Positions 36,689-49,345 are shown, numbered from the stretch's first letter. The stretch: DNA of 64,000 bases from Saccopteryx bilineata (GCF_036850765.1 NC_089491.1:127300766-127364765); one strand, 5' to 3'. The notes: generated from the sequence alone by a model not told the origin. Made by a program: numbers and translations.

Positions 36689-37443
36689 AAGAGAAGAACA
36701 TGGGGTTGCAGGATACTGTTAGGGTTTAATCCAGTCACAGAAAATAGGAAATTGTTTTCAAAGAAAAGAATACTGAAGCTGAAGAAAGCACTTAATCAGG
36801 TAGCAAGACGTGTCAAAATTTTGGTGATTCCATTTTACTACTTCCTAAGAAAATCACCATTTTAGAGATGGCCATCCATGAAAAAGAGGAATTGTTCTTT
36901 TATGCATAGATGGTCTTCCCTAAAGTTTCCCCTTGTTGTAATTTTTACATCTGGTCTTCCCTCATTCAAACATTTGGATAGATGATTCACTTAAAAGAAT
37001 ATGAAAATAAACTTGTGAAATTCCTAGGAAGCTACCTTAATTTAAATTCACATGTGGTAATATCCTTCTTTGAAATGCTTCCCTCCGATGCATTAGCTTC
37101 ACCCTGTGCCTCTGAAGACCTGACCAGGTAGGACTATAAAACAACATGCATGAAGGACCAATCTTTGTACGAAATAAATTAAAGCAATTTTCTCTAACAG
37201 AAAATTATAATTAGCTGAAATTTGAGGGAAAAAATAATCTTCCCTTACAACTTCCTTAACTGATTTTTGCATAAAACTTGTGAATCTAGAGTTTAAGAAG
37301 ACAATTTAAAAAAAATTTTATGAGTTTCATTAGCTACTTACATTTCTTTCTAAATGTTAGATTCATATTTAGATAATACAGATTTGTAATGAGACCAAAT
37401 ACTAAGAAAGTGCAATATTTTTTTTACAATCCCCATGAATTTG
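36689..37443. other. Intergenic sequence, nothing recognised
   Basis: No repeat landmarks or coding frames between two SINE clusters. Confidence 0.5.
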
Positions 37444-37458
37444 GAAATGCCATTTGGG

Positions 37459-37815
37459 AGTGGTAGAGCGTCGGCCTGGCGTGCAGAAGTCCCGAGTTCA
37501 ATTCCCGGCCAGGGCACACAGGAGAAGTGCCCATTTGCTTCTCCACCCCTCCCCCTCTCCTTCCTCTCTGTCTCTCTCTTCCCTTCCCGCAGCGAGGCTC
37601 CATTGGAGCAGGGATGGCCCGGGCGCTGGGGATGGCTCCTTGGCCTCTGCCCCAGGCGCTGGAGTGGCTCTGGTCGCGACAGAGCGAAGCCCCGGAGGGG
37701 CAAAGCATCGCCCCCTGGTGGGCGTGCCAGGTGGATCCCAGTCAGGCGCATGCAGGAGTCTGTCTGACTGTCTCTCCCCGTTTCCAGCTTCAGAAAAAAA
37801 AAAAAAAAAAAAAAA
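37459..37815 (+). mobile_element. SINE family A, 5'-truncated, first of a stacked pair
   Basis: It begins at AGTGGTAGAGCGTCGG, lacking the first ~20 nt of the head including half of the A box. TSD GAAATGCCATTTGGG at 37444-37458 and 37816-37830. 5' truncation with an intact TSD fits incomplete reverse transcription. Confidence 0.92.
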
Positions 37816-37830
37816 GAAATGCCATTTGGG

Positions 37831-38171
37831 CCTGACCAGGCAGTGGCGCAGTGAATAGAGTGTTGGACTGGGATGTGGAGGACTCAGGTTTGAGACCCCG
37901 AGGTTGCCAGCTTGAGCATGGGCTCATCTGGGTTGAGCAAGAGCTCACCAGCTTGGACCCAAGGTTGCTGGCTCAAGCAAGGGGTTACTCAGTCTGCTGT
38001 AGCCCCATGGTCAAGGTACGTATGAGAAAGCAATCAATGAAAAACTAAGGTGTTGCAACAAAAAACTAATGATTGGTGCTTCTGATCTCTCTCCATTCCT
38101 GTCTGTCTGTCCCTATCTATCCCTCTCTCTGACTCTCTCTCTGCCTCTGTAAAAAAAAAAAAAAAAAAAAA
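37831..38171 (+). mobile_element. SINE family B, second insertion at a reused target
   Basis: It starts CCTGACCAGGCAGTGGCGCA and ends in an A-run. The flanks are GAAATGCCATTTGGG (37816-37830) and GAAATACCATTTGGG (38172-38186). It directly follows a family-A SINE inserted at the same target sequence. Confidence 0.92.
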
Positions 38172-38429
38172 GAAATACCATTTGGGAGAACATTAGGGAT
38201 GATTTGTACTTATAATATTCTTTCATTTAAAAAAATGATGTATGTTTTCATGCATCTCAGTCACCATATGACTACATTGCATTTAAACCTTCAAAATTAT
38301 GACTTTTTTTTCTACTCTTTATTTTTGTTTATATTAATCTTTTTAAATAGAAACATAATTTTTGAAATATCTTATAAGGTCAACTGTCTCATTCTTTTAA
38401 ATCCTAGGACTCATCTAAAATCTGTAATG

Positions 38430-38782
38430 TGGGCCCTGGCCAGCTAGCTCAGCGGTAGAGTGTTGGCCTGGCATGTGGAAGTCCCAGGTTTGATTCCCAG
38501 CTAAGGCACACAGGAGAAGCTACCATCTGCTTCTCCACCCTTCCCCTTCTCCTTCCTCTCTATCTCTCTCTTCCCCTCCTGCAGCCAAGGCTCCATTAGA
38601 GCAAAAGTTGGCCGGGCGCTGAAGATGGTTCCATGGCCTCCACCTCAGGCCCTAGAATGGCTCCAGTTGCAATGGAGCAATGCCCCAGGTGGGCAGAACA
38701 TCATGCCCTAGAGAGCTTAACAGGTGGATAGGTGGATCCTGGTTGGATGGAGCATGCAGGAGTCTGTCTCTCTGTCTCCTGC

Positions 38783-38826
<44 letters not shown>
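38430..38826 (+). mobile_element. SINE family A with a CA-repeat tail
   Basis: The head reads GGGCCCTGGCCAGCTAGCTC. The body is as in other family-A copies but diverged. The expected poly(A) is replaced by (CA)n at ~38786-38826. The imperfect flanks 'tctgtaatgtgg' and 'tttgcaacgtgg' may be a decayed TSD. Confidence 0.85.
38786..38826. repeat. (CA)n microsatellite at a SINE 3' end
   Basis: About 20 CA units at the 3' end of the family-A SINE at 38430. Confidence 0.95.
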
Positions 38827-38828
<2 letters not shown>

Positions 38829-39829
38829 TTTGCAACGTGGTTCTTTTTTTAAATTTAAGATGTAACACATTTCATTTTAGTCTATGTTGCCCATGATTCC
38901 CTAATCTTACCAGTTCATCAACAGTAATGGGTTTATAAGAAAATTGATTTGACTCAATCATTTAACAGCCTTTTAAACGTATCTTGTATTTTATTGAAGG
39001 CTTCTCACTTATAATCATAAATAAGTTTATTACTTTTGATTATTGGTATTTGTCAGCCTCACAGACATCTGTGGCCACTGTGAAAAGACCCATCTCTTCT
39101 TTGTGCTGAGTTGTATTAGAGATTATCCAAACTGTGCTGCTAGTTTTCTCATAATTTATAGGGAGGTTAACCAAACGATTCTTTCAAATCTAAATCAGAG
39201 TCTCCCTATACCCTCTAGGAGTTATTTGTCAAATATGGACTAGTATGTAAGACACACATGAGTGATAAACTCAATCTTACATTCAAAATCACCATTCCCG
39301 TGACTTTTTTCTTGGGTCTAGCTTGATTCCTGTTTCTGTGAGGAAGAGTCCTTCAAAGGAGCTCTTTGATCTTGCTGGTAAATAAGCATCAGGAGAGGTC
39401 ACACCATCAGTTTACTAGACATGTGCAAACATGTTTGAATTACATTCTGAGATTGTCACTAAATGCTTAGTACATCTTAGATTCCATTTAACTGTTAACT
39501 GTAGAGTTCAAAAATGTGAGACCGAGCTCTTAACCTAAAAGTATCTAAAAATCCAGTTGTAGATATAGTCATATAATGAAAACGTAAATGTTATAGAGGT
39601 ACTTACTATGTCTGATGGGGGTATATAGAAGCAAATGACTTTTTCATAATTATATTATTTTCAGGCTTTATTTTGTTGTTGTTGTTGCTAACTGATATGT
39701 AATTTGCTTCATTTAGTAGCCCACAAAATTTTTTATAATGTTGAAGTACCAGTTTCTTTAGAAAGAGATACATAAACTCATTTATGCAACATTAACAAGT
39801 GTGTATATGTGTGTGGGTGAAAAAATTTA
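38827..39829. other. Intergenic sequence, nothing recognised
   Basis: The 66-codon frame at 39043 has no motif. No repeat recognised. Confidence 0.45.
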
Positions 39830-39912
39830 GCATCCCCATATGAATAATGTCCCCTTAAAATCTATGTCCATCCAGAACCTCAGAATGTGATGTTATTTGG
39901 AAACAGGGGCTT

Positions 39913-40405
39913 TGTGCAGTATCAAAGAGAATCAGAATTGCACAATAGTTAAAGAAGTAAATACAGATTTTATTTAGTAGCTATTGCAATCCAAGAAAGA
40001 GACTTTAGTACAGAACAGAGCCTAATTCTGAATATAACAAAGAGAAGTGAAGATATATAGTCAAGGAGCAAAGAAAGGGATGTCAGTGGATGAGAAATTG
40101 CTAAGAGTAGACATCACAGATAAGAGGTTTCTTGCTAAAACTGCTTAACTAATTCTTGTTCATGGCAGGCCACGATGATCCAATATCAAGAATGGAGATG
40201 AGAAATATGACCAGATCTGAAGGGTGATCATATACCAAGGGTGGGGGTATGACTTAGCAAAATTCTTTGCTAAGTCTGGGATAGGCAGGCCAAAGACAGA
40301 GTTGAGGCCAATGTTGACTAGTCAAAAGAGGTCTCAGAGAAACCTGACTAAAGTTTAGTGAGTATCACTCTGTTAGGTTTGAGCACCTCAGCTTACCTCT
40401 TTACA
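39913..40405 (-). mobile_element. Solo LTR-like element inside an older repeat
   Basis: The sense (minus) strand starts TGTAAAGAGGTAAGCTGAGG and ends TGATACTGCACA. It has a TATA-like ACTATATATC (plus ~40056-40065) and AATAAA (plus TTTATT near 39970) about 60 bp before the end. The preceding sequence 39830-39912 ('cctcagaatgtgatgttatt') resembles an MLT-type LTR. Confidence 0.55.
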
Positions 40406-40943
40406 ATCGTCCTGAGGTATTGTGAATATATGAAACTAATGGGAAGCTTTAATTTTTTTTCTTTTAAAATCTTGTTATTTCAGGTTCTGTATTTGAAGTG
40501 ACTGCACGGGTATAGGCACAAATCTGACAATGCACATTAGAAAGGAAAAGTGCCAGTTTTTATTCTTTCATTTCTACAACTTCACTCTGGTATCTCATCC
40601 ACTGTGAATGAAAGAAGATCATAAATACAGGTTCATTCAGCAAGTCTTCATTTCCCTGATAATGATATTTTTACTGGTACTACATCACTTTATTATGAAA
40701 TTAAACAGATATGTCCAAAAATATTTCTAGAATAGGTGAACTTTTATGCTAAAAGTACACCTATATGGTTAAGAAAATAAAGCATTGACTTATAAGCCAA
40801 GAGCTTATGCTAGGAGTTGTCTCTTTGTCTCAATATTTACATTTTAATTAGATCACCACATACTTATCCAGGTTATTATAAAAATATATAAAATAACTGT
40901 TTGAACATTTAGCTTTAGAGAAAAAAATATACAAGTTCATCCT

Positions 40944-41060
40944 CCTTGAAGGCAGGAATTGTTATCCATTTTGTTTGCTACTGAATCCTAGGCAGTGAAC
41001 AAAAGTTTTGTACATAGTTGCATTCAGTAAACAGTTGTTGATATGTGAATACATGGAAAT
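40944..41060 (+). repeat. L2 3' end fragment
   Basis: 'cttgaaggcaggaattgtta', 'tgaatcctaggcagtgaaca' and 'tcagtaaacagttgttgata' follow the L2 3' end order. Confidence 0.6.
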
Positions 41061-42296
41061 AATAATGCTTGATTTACCTTTCGCTAGGAATTACTATCTT
41101 AGCCTTTTGCCAAGAGTGCTAAGGGAATTATACAAATGACATTGGCCCAGATATTCAAACATAAAGTTCTGCACAATGGCATTCAGGTAAGATCATATTT
41201 TCAGAAAACTGAATTAAAGGCTCTGATTTAGTTAATTGCTGTTTATAATTTTTTTTATTTGAACTCTTAATTTATGTGCCTATATAAAATAGAGACCAAT
41301 TATTATAGTTTGCAAATCTCCAATTACTTTCATTAATTATTAAGGATGTGCTATTTTACAGAAGCATAATTACACTGACATAATCTCTCAGTGTCCAAAA
41401 GATTGTAAAGGCATACATATTTCACTGGAAATTACTTACTCTCTATTCTATTTTATTGCTCTTACAGCTTGTTATATTTTACTACAAACTAATAGGAATG
41501 CTGACATATTTATAAGCCTGTGGTGCTTTGAAAAACATTTTTATTAGATTCATAGATGAATATAAATGCATGTGAAAATATCCTCACTTTGAACCAGTTT
41601 TATTCATATATGCAAATATGCACATGTATGTACTGTATGTGAATGTATATATATTTTTGTATATTGACATCTTATTACTGGCTTTTAAAGAAAAAATGAA
41701 CATGACATCTTTTATATCATCCCAGATTTCATAACTATATAGTTACATAGTTTTTTGTGCTGCATTAGAAAATATAGTTATAGACTTTTCAGGGCCACAT
41801 TTTGGTCACAACATCACATTAGAAAGTAAATTCCATCTTCACAACATCAGTAGAATACATACTATAGCCATTACAATAACACTTTGATTAATTCAAAGAT
41901 GATTAGATAGCTTTTATTTCTATGGTTTTTGCTTAGAGCTACAACAAAATGTTCGGGAGACATCAAATATTAAAAAAAAAAACACAAAAGTACAAAATGC
42001 TCATCCTTCCTTTTTAAGGAAAATAAACATTCATGAATTACCTGCTGTACTTCAAGCATATGAAAGCTTCAATTCAAAGTTAACAATATTGTTTTTGAAT
42101 TATTTCATTTTGGTTGGGTAGAAAACTTCGTGCCTATGCACAATATGTGGTAGAGGAGTGTGCCTCAGTCTCAGGATGAGTCAGGGGATCATGAGTGCTG
42201 CCTGTTGCTATTTCAGATTACAATTATTGAGGTCTAATGTGGTGGAGAACACAAAATTATGCATGGTTGCTGACCAGGATGTTAACAATTTACTTT
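41061..42296. other. AT-rich intergenic sequence, nothing recognised
   Basis: No landmarks or coding frames. Confidence 0.5.
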
Positions 42297-42314
42297 AAAA
42301 GAAAATGGACACTA

Positions 42315-42690
42315 GGCCCTGGCCAGTTGGATCAGTGGTAGAGCATCGGCCTGGCGTGCAGGAGTCCCGGGTTTGATTCCCGGCCAGGGCACACAGGAGA
42401 AGCGCCAATCTGCTTCTCCACCCCTCCCCCTCTCCTTCCCCTCTGTCTCTCTCTTCCCCTCCTGCAGCCAAGGCTCCATTGGAGCAAAGTTGGCCCGGGC
42501 GCTGAGGATGGCTCTGTGGCCTCTGCCTCAGAGGCTAGAATGGCTCTGGTTGCAACAGAGCGATGCCTCAGATGGGCAGAGCATCGCCCCCTGGTGGGCG
42601 TGCCGGGTGGATCCCGGTTGGGCACATGCGGGAGTTTGTTTGCCTCCCTGTTTCCAACTTCAGAAAAATACAAAAAAAAAAAAAGAAAAG
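42315..42690 (+). mobile_element. SINE family A
   Basis: It starts GGCCCTGGCCAGTTGGATCA, with an A-rich tail. The TSD AAAAGAAAATGGACACTA at 42297-42314 and 42691-42708 is perfect. Confidence 0.93.
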
Positions 42691-42989
42691 AAAAGAAAAT
42701 GGACACTAAAACAATTTATTCTCCTCTTTGGTAACCTTAGGCATGTTAAATGAAGTTCCTTATGAGAAATAAAATCTTATGGAAAAGTTTTAAAGGGACC
42801 AAAAGACTTCAGAAATAGATTTTATAGAATGATATTAGTCCCTTCTGTCAAATGTCACTAAAACTAAATTATCACAGTCTCTGGATTAAATTTGTTTGCA
42901 TGGAAAATAATACAACAATTAATAAATAATAACACAAGAATAACTGTGTGTTTCATGCACTCACAACTGTAAATCTACTTTTGGTCCTC

Positions 42990-43100
42990 CTTATATATAC
43001 ATATGTGTATATAGATATAATTTATATATAAATATACATTTATTTAAATATATTTATAAATATATATTTTATATTTTAGTATATTACATATACTATTTGC
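42990..43100. repeat. AT-rich low-complexity tract
   Basis: TATA/TTTA-type repeats over ~110 bp, upstream of the mariner-type MITE. Confidence 0.85.
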
Positions 43101-43247
43101 CATTATATATGTTACATAACATTTTTTCTGGAAGGAAATATATACATATAAGTTTATCTATCATCTATCAATCCACCCATCTGCTTATTTCCTTCAGTTA
43201 ATCATACCTCTATCAGCATGTCTACAGCAGGATCAATAGTCAATATA

Positions 43248-43705
43248 AAGTTTGTCCATAAAGTCATGGTGCACATTTGACCAGTCACAGGAAAGCAACA
43301 AAAGATGATAGAAATGTGAAATCTGCACCAAATAAAAGGAAAACTCTCCCAGTTTCATACCTATTCAGTGCAGTTTGATATGGGCTCACGCACAGATTTT
43401 TTAGGGCTCCTTAGGTAGCTATCCTGTATAGCCTCTACAGACTTGTCACTGATTGATGGCCTACCACAGAACACACTGAACGAACTTTCCTCTGTACCAT
43501 CCACATCTTGACTGGCATGGCCATGGGCTGCTCCGCTGTATTCACGGTGTTACGTCATCATCTGCGCATGTGCACATGCTGCCACATCATCCTACAGAAA
43601 CTGGAAGGATTTTCCTTTTACTTGGTGCAGATTTCACATTTCTATCATCTTTTGTTGCTTTCCTATGACAGGTCAAAAGTGCACTATAACTTTACGGACA
43701 CACTG
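43248..43705. mobile_element. Mariner-type MITE with ~110-bp inverted repeats (458 bp)
   Basis: The outer ends match on opposite strands (AAGTTTGTCCATAAAGTCAT versus CAGTGTGTCCGTAAAGTTAT). The match continues for about 110 bp through 'gaaagcaacaaaagatgat'. TA dinucleotides flank both ends (43246-43247 and 43706-43707). The middle ~230 bp is GC-richer and has no transposase frame; the 75-codon frame across the right half is chance. It is probably a deletion derivative of a Tc1/mariner element. Confidence 0.85.
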
Positions 43706-43707
43706 TA

Positions 43708-44569
43708 CTTAGAAGCTATTGAAGGTAATAAGTAGAGTTAAATATAATATTAAAACATGTGCATCATGCAATAGTTTTTTTTCTTGGAATTGGCCCTGCA
43801 TTCTCCCTTTGTACTGCTAATAAATCTTAAAGTTATATCTAACTTCTTTCTTCTGTCATCTCAGCTTAAAATTTTACCAAACACGTTTTATGTTTCTTAA
43901 CACAGAATATGATGTTATGATGCAAGATAACAGGTTAATTACTTTTTAATTTAGAAATAGAAACATAAAGTCCAATAGAAATAGAGTAGTACAAATAAAT
44001 CAAAATCAATTAAATGAAAACATTTATTGTACACTTTACTAATAATACTTGTTTGCTTCTTATAATTAAACTTCCTTTGATTTTTCTACTAAATCAAAAT
44101 GTACTCAAAGATTTCTAAAAAGAATTGATATCTTTTTACTAAGCTCAATTTTGATAAATCCAATTGCTTGTAAGTGAATAAGGTTTTAGGTTTAAATATT
44201 AATAACAGCTATATTTAATTTAAGAATAATGATTGAAATCAAAATACATTTTAAAAAACCTGTATTAGGAAGAAATCTCTATTATGTAGAAAGGTCTAAG
44301 AAATGACTGAAACAATTCAACAGCAGAGTCATTTCAATAAAGTGAACTCTTGCAAAATTTAAATAAACATACCATTAAAAATAACTTGTCTCCAAAGGGG
44401 AAAAGTAGCTTATTTTAAAGAAACAAGTATCACATGTTATTATGGAATAGGTAAGAAAAACTTAAGATAATAAGAGAATATGTTCAAGACCAGATTAAAG
44501 TGTGACATGTAACTTTAGTCTATAATTGTACTATATTTCTTAGTTTTTAGAACTTAATAGGAAAACTAA
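43708..44569. other. AT-rich intergenic sequence, nothing recognised
   Basis: No landmarks or coding frames. Confidence 0.5.
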
Positions 44570-44760
44570 TGATCACTGAGAACTTACTATTTGCCACATT
44601 GTTTGCTATACAGTTCTTTTGGGTTTACCATGGTGGTTCTCTTTTTAAAGATGCAAGTATACCTGGTAGATAAAATATACTTGAGTAATTATTAGATATC
44701 TTTTTCTTAAATAGGAAACTGAATGAATGGTGGAATTTGCTGAAGAGGAAAAGAGGAAAC
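44570..44760 (+). repeat. MIR fragment (weak)
   Basis: 'tgagaacttactatttgcca' and 'aaataggaaactgaatgaat' match MIR landmarks, with the middle degraded. Confidence 0.4.
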
Positions 44761-45469
44761 TAAATAAAAAAAATAAAAGGCTCATTCAGACAAATTTTGA
44801 ACTTGACTATTATAGATTAAGTGGGTAAGAATCTAGTATTCTCTGTCAATAAAAAGTTTTCATATGAATATATGAGTGTTATTTTCAGTGGTATTACTAT
44901 AAACTGAAGGAAGCTTGTGAACATTGCTAATTTCTTATTGCATGACAAATATTTTACTCATCATTTTCCTTTATCATTCTTGAAAGTATGTACAACTTTC
45001 ATTTTTACTGTCTTGAAACATGTTCAAATATACAAGCATTTTATTAGGTGTAAGAATCTTTCCCACAATGTGCAATCTAGTGGACAGAGTTACAAGAATA
45101 AGCAAACTGCATAGTAAAGCTCACTTGTGTTCATGGATACAGTCTGCAGAATAAAGGGCAAAGGTGGTAGCAAAATTGAAGAAACAGCTCTAAACTCTGA
45201 TCCACTGGCCATTTGTAGGGGCCAAATAAATCAAAGCAAATAAATGTTTGTGTAGGGTTGACTAATGGGCAAAGTAAGTTCTGGGTAATGCATAGGTAGA
45301 TTTGAGGTTCCCCTTGTATAAGATACCATTAATTTGTCTTATCCCTGTATTGTTAAAAATGAAGTAAAAAAGAAAAAGAGTTGACTTTCTGATTCTTTAA
45401 AGTTCTAGAAATGTTGTTATATTCATATTTTTGTTTTAATGCATAATAGATATGTAACTTTGGGCTAAT

Positions 45470-45605
45470 TTTTTAGCCTTTTTAAAAACGAGATTACTAA
45501 TCTATCAAACAAGGACATAACACTTAGTGTTCTTAAAGCAATGATATAAATGCTTATAAAGAGTTTAGCATAGTACCTGGAACCTAGGAAAAATCATGTT
45601 AAGTG
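45470..45605 (-). repeat. MIR fragment
   Basis: 'tagcctttttaaaaacgag' and 'tttagcatagtacctggaac' fit the complementary half of MIR. Confidence 0.45.
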
Positions 45606-47100
45606 TTACTTATTGTTATTTAGTCACTTAACAGATTGTTCCATTTCCTATCATTTATTTCTATAATCTGACTTAATTTATATAACAAAATTTTATTCTG
45701 GAACTTTTAATTTAAGATGTGCTAAAATCTATGTTAGCTTCATGAGCAGTTTTAGCTATAACTTGCTTTGTCTCCAGATAATGAGTTTGATTTTTCTTCC
45801 TCTTTAAGAAAATACCACATTGAAGTGAATATTTATGTTAGCAGTAATGGGCTTAAATTGCTATGCTAAAAGAAAGAAAATTGACAACAAAAATATCTCC
45901 TTATAATTAGAATAAGAAATATCATTAAATAACACTTATCAAACATGGGGCTCCTTAATATTTTACTTTAGCCAGAATGAGGGGTTATGCTCTTTTGTCT
46001 CTTCCTTAACACGAGCCATCAGAGCATTGTGATTATATTTTAATTTTAGCAAAAACTTTGAAAAAGACATGCAGAGAGAGATTGGATTATGCAGAGCTTT
46101 GGGTCTACAGCTGCTTTCTCAGTACATTCATAAGTTTTTATTAGGCACTATTCTCAAAACACAAAATTTGGATTAATATATCATTCACTAACTAACAACT
46201 GACAAGTCATAATATTCAAAACCCCTCTTGAGAGAGAGTGAGAGAGGAAAAAAACAACTTCTCTGATTCATTTCAGCAAATAGATCAATAAAGAGATCTA
46301 ATCTTTATGCAAAGGTTGGTAGTTAGCCAGGAAACAAAGGAAACATTCTGGCAAGTTATTATGGAAACTGCTTGAAAACTGCAAATTCCCTTAATTTATA
46401 GCTTCTGCTGTTTTCTATATCACTTTGCAGTTCGCAGTTCAAGAGAAAATGCTGTTGCTTAATCACAGAGACAGTTTGTTTGGGTTCATTTTCCTCTGCA
46501 AAGCAGAATGAGCACTGTAGGATATAGGAAATTACCTTTGTCTCAAACTGGTAGCTTCAAAAAAAAATAGAAAAACATACAAAATTAAGGTACAAGAGAA
46601 AGGTATTCTGAGAAAAAAATCCAAGGCTATAAATAAGTAAGCCTTTTCAAACTTAAAATGGCTACCTAAAGAAAAAGAAAATGTATTGTGATAAGTCTGT
46701 GAAGTACCTTATTCTAGTAAACTGTGTACTGAACCTCTTCAAGTAGATGTTCTATCACCTCAAGTTGCTGAAAGCCAAAACTGTCAGTGGCTTTAAAAAA
46801 TATTCTCTATTATCTGAAAAGCTTATTTCTGCACATTCATTTTAGTGTTCATTCAACCTAGGTGATGTCTGTTTATCCTCTGACATCTGTGTAGGAATTT
46901 CATTAGCATGTTACATGTACTTCTCTTCAATAGTTCGTTTCGTTTTTATTTGTCAGTTTTAGAATGGAAGTTTTCTCTACAAGAAATATAGGTTCATTTT
47001 TCATTGCACAAAACTTGAAAAAAAATTTAAAATGATAATCAAGACAAACACAGTATTTACTGGATGGCTCTAAACATTTCAGAAAATATCAACCTTTATA
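45606..47100. other. AT-rich intergenic sequence, nothing recognised
   Basis: No frame or repeat identified. It is among the longer stretches without visible transposons. Confidence 0.45.
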
Positions 47101-47300
47101 GCAGAGGTTGGCAAAATTTTTCTGTTAATGACAGATAGTAATATTTTAGAATTTGTGAACCATATGGCCTGTCTTACTACTCAACTCTGTCACAGTCTTG
47201 CAAAAGCAGCCACAGACAACATCTAAATATGGCTGTATTAAAATAAACATTTATTTATGAAAACAGACCATAATTTTGGCCCATAGAATAAAATACTTAT
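47101..47300 (+). mobile_element. Old hAT-type (MER-like) element, third copy
   Basis: It contains 'gcagaggttggcaaaatttt', 'tattttagaatttgtgaacc', 'aaagcagccacagacaac' and 'atttatttatgaaaacaga', in the same order as the copy at 17.96 kb. Confidence 0.65.
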
Positions 47301-48409
47301 ACCAGGCATCAAAACTGCCGTCATTAATATTTCAGGTATCTATTTCAAATAACTCTTCCATGAATAAAGGTAAATTGGTGCATATATATGATGGATAAAT
47401 GTCATACATTTTTGTTGTGCTGTATCTGAATCCTCTTCCTATTTACATTATGTTCTACTTCATGAGTATTGATAAAGATAATCCTTTCCATAGGAAAATG
47501 AGATCCTTACTTTCTCAGACTGTCTTACAACTAATACACTAGTATTTAAAATTAGGTACACCTGACTGTAAAACTGAATGAAAGTCAGCAACATAAAAAA
47601 TTAAGGTTAATGAAAAAACCATTCTAGCTGAGGGTTGTAGCAGAAATCACAGGTATAAGGTTGAGTGTAGGTGCAGAAATGGTTACAGTACAACAGTTGC
47701 TTGCAGAGACCAGGGCTGTCATACTCAGCAGTATAATCTAAAATGTGCATTGTTAAACAATAGAACTATTAATGTATTCATCCAACTGAATTTACTCTAA
47801 ATTCTTACTTTTTTTGCAAATCTCATGCTGTCGGTTTTTTTTTTCTTGCAAGTATGCCGCTATCAAATATCCTTTCAATAAATTACTTCTTGAAATAATT
47901 ATTTGATGGGAGTTCTTGTTGCTTGAAACTAACAACTGTGATTGATACATAAATTTGTACTAAGAGAGGTTTTGTGTCTTGGGAAAATGTTAGATTCATG
48001 AATTGAAACCAAGGGTAGTAAAAATCATGCTAATACACTAAAAAATTGATCTCTGGAATCCTAGAAACTTCAAAAATTATAATTGGTTAAATTATTACTT
48101 ATTGCAACCTAAAATGAAGTGACCCACAACAATAACATTTATCAAGAATTTGTGGCTACTGCTCTAGAACAAAGACTTGATTGGCATCTGTGTGATGGGG
48201 TAGTTATTACTAATTCCATTACACAAACTAAAAGAGATAATGACAATTTTGTTTCTAATATCAAAATTTTAATCCATGGCACAGACTTTCTCTTATATTC
48301 AGTAATCACTTATAAATGAAGCTGGAGCACCATAATATCCAAAAAATAAAAAAAAATAAAAGTTTGATTCTGTAGGTATTCAAACTATAATATGAGTCAA
48401 ACTCACAGT
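47301..48409. other. AT-rich intergenic sequence, nothing recognised
   Basis: A 66-codon frame at 48119 has no motif. No repeat recognised. Confidence 0.45.
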
Positions 48410-48426
48410 CTCATCAAGTATCTTAT

Positions 48427-48649
48427 TTTTTTTATAAATAAATTTTTATTTTAATGGGGTGACATCAATAAATCAGGGTACATATATTCAAAGAAAACAT
48501 TTCCAGGTTATCTTGTCATTTAGTTCTGTTGCATACCCATCACCCAAAGAGAGATCGTCCTCTGTCACCCTCTATCCAGTTTTCTTTGTACCCCCCCTCC
48601 CCTCCCCCCTCTCCCCCCTTCCCTCCTCCCAACCCCCGTAACCACCACA
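48427..48649 (-). mobile_element. 5'-truncated L1 insertion (223 bp, 3' end only)
   Basis: Only the L1 3' UTR is present: a T-run, an AT-rich end, and a C-rich run (G-rich in sense) at ~48590-48640. It is bracketed by a perfect 17-bp duplication CTCATCAAGTATCTTAT at 48410-48426 and 48650-48666. The first ~100 bp are clearly related to the 3' end of the full-length L1 at 50.8 kb but differ enough to be another subfamily. Confidence 0.92.
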
Positions 48650-48783
48650 CTCATCAAGTATCTTATATGAAACTTAAGGCACTGATGGAGAAAGGGAGGA
48701 CCTAGAAATTAAAAAGTGCAAATAAGTGGAAGGATTGGAAGGCTTGGTTTTATTTGATTTTCTAAACCCATTGAGCTTTTTCT

Positions 48784-49165
48784 TTTTTTGACAAAGACAG
48801 AGAGAGAGTCAGAGAGAGGGACAGATAGGGACAGACAGACAAGAAGGGAGAGAGCCGAGACGCATCAATTCTTCGTTGTGGCTCCTTAGTTGTTCATTGA
48901 TTGTTTTCTCATATGTGCCTTGACCAAGGGACTACAGAAGACTGAGTGACCCCTTGCTCGAGCCAGCGACTTTGGGCTCAAGCCAAACACCATGGAGTCA
49001 TGTCTATGATCTCACGCTCAAGCCAGTGACCCATTGCTCAAGCTGGTGAACCTCTGCTCAAGCCGGATGAGCCTGTGCTCAAGCCAGTGATCTTGGAGTT
49101 TCAAAACTGGATCCTCCACATCCCATTCCAATGCTCTATCCACTGTGCCAATTCATGGTCAGGCC
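48784..49165 (-). mobile_element. SINE family B with expanded internal repeats
   Basis: Antisense copy whose middle holds about six tandem variants of 'gctcaagccagtgac' (~48955-49100), more than in the other copies, making it ~380 bp. Approximate flanking repeats read GAGCTTTT (48774 area and ~49171). Confidence 0.8.
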
Positions 49166-49345
49166 CCACAGAGCTTTTCTTACCAACAAAAAAGTTTCAT
49201 GTCTGTCTACTGTGGCAGCTCCTTCTCTCTTAAAATATTGAATGTCATTGTCTAAGGAATTGTCTTACATGAGGAAATCAGTGTGCCTCATGCACCCACC
49301 AACAAACTTTCTTTCTTTAAGTCTAATTTCTAATTAGAATCAGTT
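49165..49345 (+). repeat. Direct repeat R1 (copy at 49 kb)
   Basis: 'gagcttttcttaccaacaa', 'gtctaaggaattgtcttaca' and 'gtgcctcatgcacccacc' recur in the same order at 58860-59000 with moderate divergence. Family not recognised. Confidence 0.7.
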
